Assembly (NCBI GenBank): GCA_018902385.1
Contig: JABSSW010000039.1
Coordinates: forward strand, 394,030-458,029
DNA: 64,000 nt
Direction of reading: 5' to 3'
From: Physcia stellaris
Taxonomy: Eukaryota; Ascomycota; Lecanoromycetes; Caliciales; Physciaceae
Of the stretch, positions 23,830 through 34,317 are shown one piece after another. The position numbers were made by a program, and so were the translations under genes. The first letter of the stretch is position 1. Each line of letters opens with the position of its first letter. The notes under the pieces are model-generated. The model worked only from the letters and a program-made list of their open reading frames with translations. It was not told where the DNA came from and made no database searches.

Positions 23830-25648
23830 GATAGCTGCAAGCAGATGACAGGTGTTAGAATGAGCAGGGGGTGTCGCGCGATGATGTAGATCTCTGCCAC
23901 CCGGATTGATAGCAATCGCGTTGCTGATTAACGGCCAAATTCCATCATGAATAAAAGCAAACTGTCAAGGCACATGCTCGCCTCATCGGTAAATCAGTCA
24001 GTGATGTGAGTGGTGTCAGAAACCGAGAGGCTCCTCGAGGATCTAACCATGTTGTGGGATGCCAGCTTCCAAGGTTGGGTGGCTCGGCCGCGGAAGTGTT
24101 CCGCCCAATTCCTCGTACTCTAAGTCAGTCCAGTTGCTTCGCATCTTGCACCTTAACCCAAAACCACATATGATTTTCACCTATCTAGCCAGAGTTGTAG
24201 AGCAGAACGAGCGCAATTCAACGATGTAAGAACGATAGAAATCGGTTCACTAGCGCAATAGTACTGAGTCTTGGAAGGTTATGCTGCTGTCAGAAATGTA
24301 CCTGCGATGCCTGCAAAGCAACGATGGGGTTTCCACCACAACTCAATGCGCACAAGCTCGATTTTCGATATTATTGATTTCTGCAATAGAGCTCACTTTG
24401 CGCTTCAAAAAGAGTCTTCGTTTGTAAGTTTCAGAAGCTGGGTGCAATAGTATGATAATTGCGCGAACCCTGAATTGATCGATGCGGATAGACGGCATCG
24501 TTGAACCCGCGAGGGCGGATCTTTCAGAACATTCTCCATCGAGAACATGCAACCCTTCAATGCATGGTGCTTACGAATGCTGACAGAGCAACTTGCGTCA
24601 TGCCGTACTGGCGACTATTCGGGAGAGTAAGGTGATTGATCATCTTCATATCAGGCCACTCAGGCAAGATCTGCACTTCGTTTTGAGGGATTTTCTCTCC
24701 GCCAGAATTTGAAATCGTTGTCGCTTGCCAATTTTCTTGTCGCGTGTGCCAGCTACGCACAGCATGATTCAGCTTGCATAAGTCCCTCGCCTTTAGGACC
24801 CACGATCCTTCCACTGTTCAATTAGGAACGTGCGTAAAAGGCCCTCTTTCTCTCATATACTTAAATTAATCTCGTTAATACCTGCATCCACAGGCCACGA
24901 TATCCCGCGTATCCGGCTCGATCGCCAGCAAATCATTTGACTAAAGGTCTAATAATGAGAAGAAGACTGACCTATCGATAGCAAACGATCGTCCTATTAG
25001 TTACCTGCCTGAATTAGGCCCTTTTCTCACTGTATTGGCGGCAAATGGGATTTCCGTTTGGTGGTAAGACGCCTTCAACCCCTGTGAAGGAGGGATATTT
25101 CTTCTGCACCAAAAGCTTGTTAGAATTGGCGTACGTTAAGAGCCGTGCAATTGAACCCATAGGCGTCGGGTCCCGAAGTCTACATTTGAGTCTAACCTAT
25201 AAACGCGATCGGAATCTAAGGTATCCTATGCCCCAGCAAGCGATGGCGTAAGTTTGTTAGAGGCTATTACCGGACCGTCTCCGGGCGCCTTGCGGGTGAG
25301 TGTTAGACGATCGCGTACCTAAAGTGGACATTTACACATCACCAGGCCTTGGGATACAGACTTCTTTAGCTTTGATTCGCAATAAATACATGCTTGATTG
25401 GTCGATTCAATACTGGCTTAGCATCTTACGATCGCAGTTCATCTTTACCCCGCTTCACCCTCAATACTACTGCTACCATCAATCTGAAATGCCATGGCGG
25501 TGGCTATGGATGATAATAATCAGATGGTAAGAATATCACGCAAGAGCAGGGTATGTAGTACGTGGGTACCCCGTCATTAGCTGAAGGTCATCTACAGGGG
25601 GCTGTGGAAGGGCGCTCTCCCCAACAAAACGGCCGTAAGCCACAGGCA
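23830..25648. other. Intergenic, 1.8 kb, no supported gene
   Basis: The stretch lies between the Diels-Alderase and the 3' end of the Zn2Cys6 regulator gene. It has only short unrelated frames with many stops. I see no transposase, tRNA or long repeat. Composition is near that of the flanking genes, so it is not part of the AT-rich block. Confidence 0.5.
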
Positions 25649-27112
25649 TTACGCTCCGAAATCTCGCCATGGTGGAGTCGAGCTGTTACCTCTCATCGCC
25701 GACTTGATGCCCTTGACAATAGCCATAAGGCTCTCCAGTCCTAGTGCGTCGGTCCTTCCCGCGCTGTCAAAGCCTTCGTGCTGCAACATCATGCGCAGAA
25801 CTCCAATTGTCGAGACGCCTCCACCCCCGCTTGCAACTGCCGATCTGCTGTTGCCAATCATGCTGCCATCGTCGTGCGAATCGTACGATGCCAGTTTGCC
25901 CTCCAAAATCTCTGACCAGGCATCCTCCATCTTCTCCAGCATGTGGGTCAATACTTCGATTTGTATCCGGACTCCCAGAACACCTTGGCTGCTGAGTTGC
26001 AGCCGGCGTGTCTCTGTGCGGAAGTCCGCTGTCTCATCCGTGGATGAACCTGCTGACCTCCGAGACTGGCTCGTAGGTCGTGCAATCGCGCCAGCTCGGA
26101 GTGCGTCGTGGACGTGGGTAAAGATGTTGCGGTACACGGAAAGTAGAGCCACGTAGCAGGATAGAAAGGAGATGACGGCGGGCAAAGCTCGATGCTGAGA
26201 AATCGAGTCCTTGTGGAATGAGTTGTTCGTCATATCCATTGAAGTGGAGCGAAAAGGCACGAATCTGCTTTGCGTCGGGCTTACGTTATTTGCCCTGAGA
26301 TTGTCCGCTAGGTACGGTGAATGGAGGAGATCAATCGTGTATTCCGAAGCCCGCATCACCCTATCGACGAGACCCCCATTCCGATTGCTCTCGATTTCCT
26401 GCGGGGTGGCCTTGCGGAAGGCCTCTGCTAGATCAGACGGGGATATCGCCCGCAGCTCTTCGAAGAGAATGGATTGAAATCCCAATACTCCTCGCACAAA
26501 GTCGTCGAAGTGCTCAGATTCACCCGAGGAATCGTTTGGACTGGTTCCATTTGGTGTATCCTTGTTGTGCGCACGTACAGGTGAACATGCTAGGGGGATG
26601 CCACTGGGCGGTAAAACGACGAAGGTTCCATAATCCTCCGTATCTGAGTGGGTTTTAGAGTCTGGCTGAGCTCCGAATATACCTGGCGTGCCAATGGAGC
26701 TGGACGTGAGGTTGTCCAAGTTATTGAAGTCGAACGCATTGTCTAAGCCATTCAGAGGCGTTGGGTCGTTACCGCAGAATGAGTCGAGATCGGAAATACT
26801 CATGTCGTGGGAGAGGACCAAGGGAGAAGCGGAAGGGAAAGGCGTAAGGGGAGCATGGTCGGATAGTGTGACGTTTTGCTCAGACGCCGGAACCCTGGGT
26901 CTCGGCGTCGAGTTGGAGCTCGTGTTACAAGGCTTCTGTGCTTTTGTACAACGTCTACATGCCCCATGAACCGTCGATATTCGACCATTTTCCAGCACAG
27001 GATTTCGCTCGCAACGCAACTTGAGTCTATGGCACCGATCACACGCTACTCGGCGTGACTGGGCAGAAGTAGCGGCAGAAGTAGCAAAGATCTCTGATGC
27101 GCTAGAGGACAT
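25649..27112 (-). CDS. Zn2Cys6 transcription factor, probable cluster regulator
   Basis: A single exon of 487 residues. An N-terminal binuclear zinc cluster begins near residue 24: CDRCHRLKLRC, then an unusually long loop of about 17 residues before CRRCTKAQKPC, giving CX2CX6CX17CX2CX6C (normally 5-12 in the middle). A Ser/Pro-rich linker follows, then a mostly helical part with a long hydrophobic segment near 310-330 and a C-terminal LGLESLMAIVKGIKSAM helix. The position inside the cluster suggests a pathway-specific activator that binds CGG triplets. Its targets are inferred only. Confidence 0.88.
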   Translation of the reverse strand: MSSSASEIFATSAATSAQSRRVACDRCHRLKLRCERNPVLENGRISTVHGACRRCTKAQKPCNTSSNSTPRPRVPASEQNVTLSDHAPLTPFPSASPLVLSHDMSISDLDSFCGNDPTPLNGLDNAFDFNNLDNLTSSSIGTPGIFGAQPDSKTHSDTEDYGTFVVLPPSGIPLACSPVRAHNKDTPNGTSPNDSSGESEHFDDFVRGVLGFQSILFEELRAISPSDLAEAFRKATPQEIESNRNGGLVDRVMRASEYTIDLLHSPYLADNLRANNVSPTQSRFVPFRSTSMDMTNNSFHKDSISQHRALPAVISFLSCYVALLSVYRNIFTHVHDALRAGAIARPTSQSRRSAGSSTDETADFRTETRRLQLSSQGVLGVRIQIEVLTHMLEKMEDAWSEILEGKLASYDSHDDGSMIGNSRSAVASGGGGVSTIGVLRMMLQHEGFDSAGRTDALGLESLMAIVKGIKSAMRGNSSTPPWRDFGA

Positions 27113-27783
27113 GTTGAATGTGCGGAAGTCGGTCTCAATTGTTTATGACAACGCAGCTTGGGCCACCAGAGATTTATGTTATTGTAAGCATCGGTATGAG
27201 GGTAGTACAACAGGAGACGAGACGTCACTTACTTAGCGCTGACGGAGAATTTCTACGCTAACAGAGCATTAAACACCGACGGATGCTTACGATAACCCAA
27301 CTGCAGAGAGCCATTGGAATTGATTCGGCCGTTCTGCAGATGTCAAGGCGAGCTGAGAAGGGCCTCGTGCAGGCCAGCACAGTAAGGTACAGTAAGCCAA
27401 GCGTACGAATACAATTGCCACCTTAGCGTCATTGGCTGCATCGCCAGCAAAATAAGGGATAGTGTGCGAGACTGTGTCTAGGATCTGCTTGCTATACATG
27501 CCTGCTCACTCCTGGGATCCTGACTTATAGTATTAATTGGGTTCACACCAGCATTTTCATCCACAAATTTGTGGAGTGAACCCCCCAGATGTCACGATGT
27601 CAGCCTAGGTCACCTGACCAGGCTTGACATGCTCTACTGTGAGAACCTGGCTGTCGCATAAGGGAGGAGTTGCAACTTCGTTCAAATTGCCTGTGCTAAT
27701 GCTTCGTCTATCTCCTTGAAAATTTGATAAAATGGAGATCACAATACATCAGCTAATAGCCCCGCTATACCATTTTCGGTACA
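27113..27783. other. Regulator promoter / hydrolase 3' region with a palindrome
   Basis: This 670-bp gap lies upstream of the regulator and past the stop of the hydrolase. It contains a compound palindrome at 27539-27583: GGGTTCAC, then a perfect 14-bp palindrome CCACAAATTTGTGG, then GTGAACCC. This could be a regulator binding site, a transcript hairpin or a small transposon trace. No gene is seen. Confidence 0.45.
27539..27583. repeat. Compound inverted repeat
   Basis: The outer arms GGGTTCAC (27539-27546) and GTGAACCC (27576-27583) are perfect reverse complements. Inside lies CCACAAATTTGTGG (27561-27574), itself a perfect palindrome. It is about 430 bp upstream of the regulator ATG. Confidence 0.7.
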
Positions 27784-29141
27784 TCACTCGTTAAGCCTCA
27801 ACTCAGGCCGACGCACGTCGAACACCTCATCTAGGAAACCGAATGTCTTCTGGTTGACCAACTGCATCGCGCCCATCTTTGCTTGCAGCGAGCCAGTACC
27901 CGGCGTTGAAGCCATCCAGAGCCTCTTCTCCCCGTTTTTCTCCGACAGCTTGTCTAGTTTGGAGAAGACACGGTTTGTGTGGTGGTTGGCGTCCAAGTAC
28001 AGACTCTCCGACGCACCAGATACCATGACCGGACAGCAGACGTCGGCAAGCCGGGAAGTACCATCTGCACGATCCAAGGTGTACTTCTTGAACTCTTGCA
28101 GGATGAGTGCAGGAGATTGGAGGCCGAAGAAGGTCCCGGCAATGCTGACTTCCCAGAACATCTGAAAGGCGAAACGCATGTTCAGGCCAATCACGAAATC
28201 GACGAAGGAGTTGCGGAGATAGCCATTGGACCATGCTGACAGAAACGTAGGACTCACGTGCGCGGTTGCGAAGTCCCACATGCTATACAGTGGGTCCAGG
28301 GCTACACAAGCCTTGATGCGCGGGTCGGTGGCTGCTCGCAGGGCAAAGTAGCCTCCCAGGGAAGCGCCTGCAACAGCGATGCGGGACATGTCGAGCTCCA
28401 AGTCGAGATGCGTGGAGCTGAAGCTTTCTAAGAAGTCAATGACCTGCTTGATCACATTGTCCCAATCCGGCCGCATTTTGAGGTTGTCACGACGTAGTGA
28501 GAGACCTTGGCCCGGTCCTTCGAACGTCAGCACCGCGTATCCCAACTCGGGGCCTACAGCAGGATGCATGTAGTATAATTCCTCTTGGACGGCATCGGCG
28601 CCGCCACATGCGATCAGAATGGGGACCTTCCCTGGCAGTCGATGACTCGCTGTTGGTATGTACAGATGGGCGGGGAATTTGGTCTTTTCGAACGGGATAT
28701 GCAGGTAATGGACCTGTGCAATATCCGAGAGATGCGCGGCTCTCCTGAAGAGCCTATTCACCTTCTCACACACGGCGAGCTGCGCGGGGTCAGGCTTATT
28801 CGGACCATTCCCCGCATTCATGTAGCCGCTGGCGCGCGTGTAGTTGGACGCACGGAGATAGGCTCGGCGAGCCGAGTGGCGGTCGCCTGCTGCCCATGCC
28901 TCATCGGCTAGTCTCTCGGCCCGCTCTGCTTGGATAGTCCACGCGGCATGCCAAGATTTGGGGTCGCCGTCTTTGATGGCACCGGCTGCTTCGAGGACTT
29001 CGGCCAGATCTGCACCACCATAGGGCGACTGCAAATTCACTTTAGCAGGTCTCACATATGTATGTATCTTGGATTGCGTACCATGCCCAGGATGCGGATT
29101 GTTTCGAAGTCGAAGAATTGGCCTTTGAAGAAGTGGTGCAT
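27784..29141 (-). CDS. Alpha/beta-hydrolase of the Ayg1/CcsE-like type
   Basis: Two exons, 29141-29082 (20 residues) and 29028-27784, joined over a 53-nt GTACGC...GCAG intron, give 434 residues. The N-terminus MHHFFKGQFFDFETIRILG and the helical cap (about 20-150) are typical of fungal Ayg1-like and cytochalasan-cluster hydrolases. The oxyanion region ACGGADAVQEE and nucleophile elbow GASLGG (Ser243) are present. The usual acid and histidine are not obvious: after the acid strand the sequence reads SGASESLYLD, and where a His is expected it reads TPGTGSLQAKMG. Homologues in cytochalasan clusters are tied to formation of the pyrrolinone after aldehyde release. The gene is divergent from the SDR. 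Family call is firm, exact reaction inferred. Confidence 0.88.
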
Positions 29142-29521
29142 GTTGTCTGATTGAACCGAAATTCTTCTAACAGATTTGGGCTTCCACCTAATTGGTGGTC
29201 AGAGAATAATGCGAAATGAGAGCTGATTTGTCAATCTCGATACAGGCTGGGTTAATGGCGGTGCACTAGCTTTTGTGTCAAGACACGTCCACTGCGGTAT
29301 TTCGCCCCTATATCTTGCGTGGCTTCGGAGTTCCGATGAGACCCCGCCGAGACGCCGCAAGGGACTTCGCCGAATCCCGATTCGGCTAGTGCTGATTCAG
29401 GCACCAACCTACCTTATTTTTCTACGACGGGAGGGAATCCTGACTCCTGACTCCTCAATCATTTCGCTAGCTCGCGACCTCAACCTATCTCCATTTCTTT
29501 ACTTCTAAACTTCAATCCAGA
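29142..29521. promoter_or_regulatory. Divergent promoter, hydrolase / SDR, with palindromic site
   Basis: These 380 bp lie between two diverging start codons. At 29369-29386 is an 18-bp palindrome, GCCGAATCCCGATTCGGC (two perfect 8-bp arms, spacer CC), which is a CCG-N10-CGG arrangement. At 29326-29335 is CGGAGTTCCG. Both fit the kind of target bound by dimers of Zn2Cys6 proteins; binding is inferred. Confidence 0.5.
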
Positions 29522-30618
29522 ATGGCCACCGCTACCACCATCACAGCTCGCGAATCTCCCGGGGGTCCGCCGCCCGGTCTCAAAGGCATCTCCAAGTTGC
29601 GATGGTCGGTCAAGCATCCACCGGCCGAACCAAATGTCACATTCGAAGGCAAGACAGTTCTCGTCACGGGAGCAAACGCCGGCCTTGGCTTCCAAGCTGC
29701 CGTCAAGTACGCTCAGAAAGGTGCCTCGAAGTTGATCCTCGCCGTACGTTCGGTTGGCAAAGGAGAGGAAGCGAAGCAAGCCATCGTTCAGCGCAGCGGT
29801 CGCCCTCCAAGCTTCATCACCGTCCTATCTGTCGACCTGAGCTCTTACTCCTCGGTCCAGAAGTTTGTCACAGCCCTTGAGAAAGAGGTATCGCAGTTGG
29901 ACGTTGTCCTTCTCAACGCCGGCCTGGCGAACCCTTCATACATCAGATCCGTCGAAGGCTACGAAATGGCCGTTCAAGTCAATGTGCTCTCCACTGCACT
30001 GATGGCCGTTCTGCTCCTTCCACTTCTTCGTAAAACGGCTGCAGCCAAGAAAGTCACGCCCCACCTAACCTTCGTAAATTCCATCGGCCACGAAGAAGTC
30101 AACAAGGACTGGTACAGCGACAGCGGTTCTCTCCTTCAACGCGCAAATGATCAGTCCAAGTATGATGCGACCAAATCATACTCCATGGTCAAGCTCTTGG
30201 GTATGGCTGTCATGGAGGAGGTCGCGAAAGCTACCACTAAGCCTGATGGCACGCCTGAGGTAGTCGTGAATGCGTGCTGTCCATTCCTGTGTCGCACGGA
30301 TCTTGGCAGGAACTTCGCGCTACCGCTAAAGGTTTTCATGGCTGGTTTCCAGTATCTTACCGCCAGAAGTGCGGAGGAGGGGAGTAGGACGCTAGTGGGA
30401 GCGACGGCGTTGGGACCGGAGAGTCAGGGACGCTTTTGGCATCATGATATCCTACATCCGTAAGTGTACCCAATGTTGAGAGCGAGTTATCACTAACAAT
30501 TGTTGACAGAATAGGAGATTTGGCGCAGGATGACATTGAGATGAAGAAGTATTGGGAGGAAATCAAGCATGCCCTGGAGCCTGCACAACCTGATATCGAG
30601 ACTGTTTTACACGGCTGA
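29522..30618 (+). CDS. Short-chain dehydrogenase/reductase
   Basis: Two exons, 29522-30459 and 30510-30618, joined over a 50-nt GTAAGT...CAG intron, give 348 residues. The cofactor motif TGANAGLG lies near residues 48-55 and LNAGL is the NAG-type motif. Ser is in the VNSIG segment and the catalytic YSMVK follows. The overall layout resembles fungal SDRs related to protochlorophyllide reductase/WW-domain oxidoreductase-like enzymes, probably acting on a ketone or alcohol of the pathway product. Such an SDR is not part of the core cytochalasan gene set, so it may set an oxidation state specific to this product. It is divergent from the hydrolase and converges with the lipocalin-like gene. Confidence 0.88.
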
Positions 30619-30832
30619 CATGTAGGCCGATAGAAGAGGTGCACAACGTCCGTACAATATCTTCGTCTATCAGTTACTCTATATTAGCACCCAATTTCGA
30701 GTTCGTCATCAAGCGAGTACGTTCAATTTCTTTTTATCTTACTTCAAGCAGTTCAAATTATGCCCCACTCCGGTTCCGAATCGTACCGTCTACTTATACG
30801 TTCTGACCCCTACCTTCATACGCATCCCCTGC

Positions 30833-31448
30833 TCAAGCAGGAACACCCCTGTAATCATACACCACCCTCGCCGTCGCCGTCTTCTCGTCCTTGGTGGTAA
30901 CGCAATACTTGCAATACCTCCTCTCCCCTTGCACCTCCTCAAATCCCCAAATAGTCACGGTTTCCCATCCCGAATGCACACTTTTCGTAACCTCTCGAAT
31001 AGCGACCTTCTCCCCGTCCTTCGTTCCCTCAATCTCATACCCCAGAAGCTCCTCCTCGGCAATGGCCCCAGCTTTCACGTAATCCGCGTGCATAGCAATT
31101 GTGCCAAAGATGGGGACTGTCTCTTCGCGTACAGCGCCGTCTAGGATATACGAGTTGAAGCTGTCGAAACCTCCTGGGCGCACGGTTTGCTTGACTGCAA
31201 TCTCCACGGCGGTGTTTGAGGCTGACGCTTCTTTCTGAGTCATGGCGAGCTCGAGGGCCGCGTAGTTTATGATTTTGCGGATTATCCAGGGGATGCCTTG
31301 CTATTCGAGAATTAGGTGGTGCATCATGATCAAATCATTAAAAAAGGCTTACGAGCGCGAATGTTGCGTGCAGGTCATCAGATAGGGTGCGGTTCAGGCC
31401 CCAGATGCCTGTCATGTTTCGGACGTTGGTCTCTTCTGGAGCTGCCAT
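30833..31448 (-). CDS. Small lipocalin-like protein
   Basis: Two exons, 31448-31353 (32 residues) and 31300-30833, joined over a 52-nt GTAAGC...TAG intron, give 187 residues. The start MAAPEETNVRNMTGIWGLNR has the N-x-TGxW pattern of lipocalin/fatty-acid-binding-like beta barrels, and the rest alternates polar and hydrophobic residues as in a barrel. There is no signal peptide. I recall small proteins of this kind near fungal metabolite clusters, but without a settled function; binding a hydrophobic intermediate or a cyclase/isomerase role are both possible. It is divergent from P450-1 across 433 bp. Confidence 0.75.
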
Positions 31449-31881
31449 GACTAGACTTTGTTGTGGTGTAAAGAGAAATGGACACTACAACTCTGGTAGC
31501 TTGAAATAACCGGTGGTGTCTGCGAGCAATGTATGATACCGGTAGTTAGATTCCCTCGGACGGATCCTGGTAGCTTTCCAACGCCCTAGAGCTCGGAGGA
31601 ATCGCGGCCTGCATGACTAGATATTGCGCCGAACCTTGCCATGTGTGTTTGGCGGCTTACTACCATGCAGCCGACATACTCGGCCTGGAGTCCTAACTGC
31701 CTTTCCGGCCGTTCTCTCGGAGTCAGACTTTCGGCGAAGTGTTGGGGGCCAAAATCATCTGCTCGCGCAGACCGACACTCGATGGTGAGTTCCGCTTTCC
31801 GCAGGATACTCAACAGTATATCGCGCTACTATCGTAGCCTGTTGTTTTGACATTCTCCCTTCTTGTCATCCAATTCTCAAT
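31449..31881. promoter_or_regulatory. Divergent promoter, lipocalin-like / P450-1
   Basis: The 433 bp between the two starts contain repeated TCGGAG boxes (CGGAG at 31594-31598 and 31718-31722), the second followed by TCGG 9 bp on. The same CGGAG half-site occurs in the hydrolase/SDR promoter (29326) and upstream of the BBE oxidase (37056), so it may be the regulator's half-site. Confidence 0.35.
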
Positions 31882-33660
31882 ATGATTACCTACGAAGAAG
31901 TAGTCGAACACTACAATGTGATTCGCATGGGCTTTGCTGGCATGCGTCTTACGAGATGGCAGCTTACAAAGCTCCTAGCAGCACAGCTCTGGCGCGAACT
32001 TCCAGCATACATGCGACTGCTGATCAGTCTCTCCACACTGCTCTTCCCTATCATGCTCTTGTCGTGGGCGCTGCGTCCCAAATCGTTGCAGAAACTGGGC
32101 ATTCCTTTGGCTGCAAAATCGAAATGGATGAGTTTCGACTTTGCCGAAGTATTTCAGCGTTCGGCTGAGATGGTAAGCCCTGATGGTCTACCCTCACACT
32201 TCTGCTGCTTTGACTGACTCGTCGTAGTTTCAAGATACGCCGTTTCTAGTCAGTGCTTTCGGCTCGGAATATGTCGTGTTCCCATCATCGTGTTTCGATG
32301 AAGTCAAAAAGCTGCCAGCCACTCAGGCCTCGGCCCTCGCATACTTTCGCGACATGTTCTATCAAGCTTGGACTTCGGTGGGGACGCAGAGTCATGAGCT
32401 ACTAAAGTAAGCTCACTCCCATCTCCACTAGAAGAGCCCGCGTTAATGAGCTAAAGCACCATCGCCGTCGATCTCGCTCGCGCAATTCCCTCGCTCGTGC
32501 AATGGCGCCAGCAGGACTGCGCAGCAGCCTGTGAATCCGCTATCGGCGCATGTCCAGATTGGAAATCCGTGTATCTGTACTCTACTGTGCAGGAGCTTGT
32601 CGCATCCACCAATGCCTCTGCCTTCGTTGGGCGCGACCTGGGGACGAACGGGAAGTGGATTCGACTAGTCGAGGGATTGCCAATGGCCGTCGCTATTCCA
32701 TCCATCCTCGTTAGCTACGTTCCAATTCCACTTCGTCCTCTTGTTAAACCAGTACTCTTCATGCCTGCACTTTGGGTCCGCAGTAGCATGAAGAAGCTAT
32801 TGACACCGATCATCGAAGCCGACAGGCAAGAGTACGAGAGCAGCGAGGACAAAAAAGCCCTACTGGGCCCGAGAGAAAAGGGTAAAGTTCAATTGACCGG
32901 CTGGTTGATGTCCCGATATCGCGATCCGAGCAAGAAGACGGACGTACAGACCATCTTGAATGACCATATCGCTACGATTTTCGAATCGACGCCTTCTTCA
33001 GCAGGCGCGTTATTCTTCATCATGGGCGAGTTGGCGGCCGACCCAAAGCTTGCGGAGATTTTACGCCAGGAGTTGCTGGACCTTGCGCCGGATGGCCGGT
33101 TGCCTCAAACGCACTTGAATGAGTTGAAGAAGATGGACAGTGTGATGCGCGAATCGACGCGTGTGAATCCATTCAGCTACCGTAAGCGTTCCAAAAAATG
33201 TCCCAATCTTGTAATCGCAAGCTGATTCCTGTTAATAGTCGTTCTCTACCGCAAACTCCTTACACCCACCAAACTCTCCGTTGGCCCGGAGCTCCCAGCC
33301 GGAACCACCATCTGCGTCGACGCGCACAACATCAACAACTCTACCAAACTCTGGGAAGACCCATCATCGTTCGATGGGCTTCGTCATTACAAAAAGCGCC
33401 AACAGCCTTCCCACGAGAACAAATTCAAGTTTGCCAGTCTTGGGTCCGATGCGCCAGGGTGGGGAGATGGACTGCAAGCCTGCCCAGGCAGGCAGTTTGC
33501 GGATAACACGATCAAGATTTGCTTGGCCCATTTACTACTGAACTATCAATTTAAGCTGCCCGAGGGTAAGGGAAAACCGAAGAGGGGGTGCATGGCTAAT
33601 GGGACTATGTTTCCGGATATGGGGGCCAAGATTTTGTTTAGATCCAGGAAGTCTTCGTAA
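31882..33660 (+). CDS. Cytochrome P450 monooxygenase 1
   Basis: Four exons (31882-32172, 32228-32406, 32457-33181, 33239-33660) with introns of 55, 50 and 57 nt give 538 residues. There is an N-terminal membrane anchor (about 50-70, LISLSTLLFPIMLLSWAL). In the I-helix the usual A/G-G-x-D/E-T-T is replaced by FESTPSSAG, typical of a fungal P450 clade. The K-helix reads ESTR (ExxR), and the haem loop ends GWGDGLQACPGRQFA with the axial Cys in ACPGR. This GWGDGxxACPGR form is seen in P450s of several fungal metabolite clusters. It sits in the ER membrane and needs cytochrome P450 reductase. It probably oxidises the cytochalasan-type core; position unknown. Confidence 0.9.
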
Positions 33661-34317
33661 TCGATTGTGCATCCAACAGACTCCGTATGACTTGGATTTG
33701 GACGGAATGAGATACAGACTTACTAAGGTATCCTTTAGTTCGTCAATTAAGCAGCACGCCCAGATGTCTAGTTATACATACCCTAAACCTACCCGCCAAA
33801 TAAAGGGGCGTGCTGCTTACTTGAACTGACGGATATTTACTTGGGCATTCAAGCAGATGAGGGTTGGATAAGAGTAGTCTTACAGAACGAACGAGCTATG
33901 AGTGCTAAACCCTGATGTTCTCCATTTTATGACGGATGGTCTGCACCGCTTCTCAGAATACAACTTCGGTGTTGAGGTCTGTTTCAGGTAGAGAACCCAA
34001 ACGCGTACATACCAATTTGCCGAGTTGCACAAGCCTCGAGACGTACAAAATAGACCCGTTTTGCAAACCCCGACGTAAACAGATGAGACCTATCCCAATG
34101 CATACTATCCAATGACAATACATGACGGCGATGCTTGTGCGCCCAGCTCGGGGACCATCATCAAGACCTCACATCCTTGCTCCGCCGGCACCGAACATCG
34201 GGGCCGATGCTCCAGCAACGAGGCCTCTTAGCTCAAGCTATGCTTCCCTCATAATCCTGCAATCCTCAGTATCGCTCCTTGGAACCTTACAGATCGCTTC
34301 TTCTCCAAGAGTCCGAC
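33661..34317. other. Intergenic with a small inverted-repeat element
   Basis: The 657 bp between P450-1 and P450-2 hold the first gene's 3' end and the second's promoter. At 33737-33829 lies a roughly 93-bp element with 24-25 bp imperfect terminal inverted repeats. Nothing else is recognised. Confidence 0.5.
33737..33829. repeat. MITE-like element with inverted termini
   Basis: The left arm (33737-33761, ending AAGCAGCACGCCC) pairs with the right arm (33806-33829, beginning GGGCGTGCTGCTT). Thirteen bases pair perfectly at the inner end; the outer part pairs with a 3-nt gap and one mismatch. I did not find a clear target duplication. It could be a miniature transposon or a transcript hairpin after P450-1. 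Confidence 0.5.
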
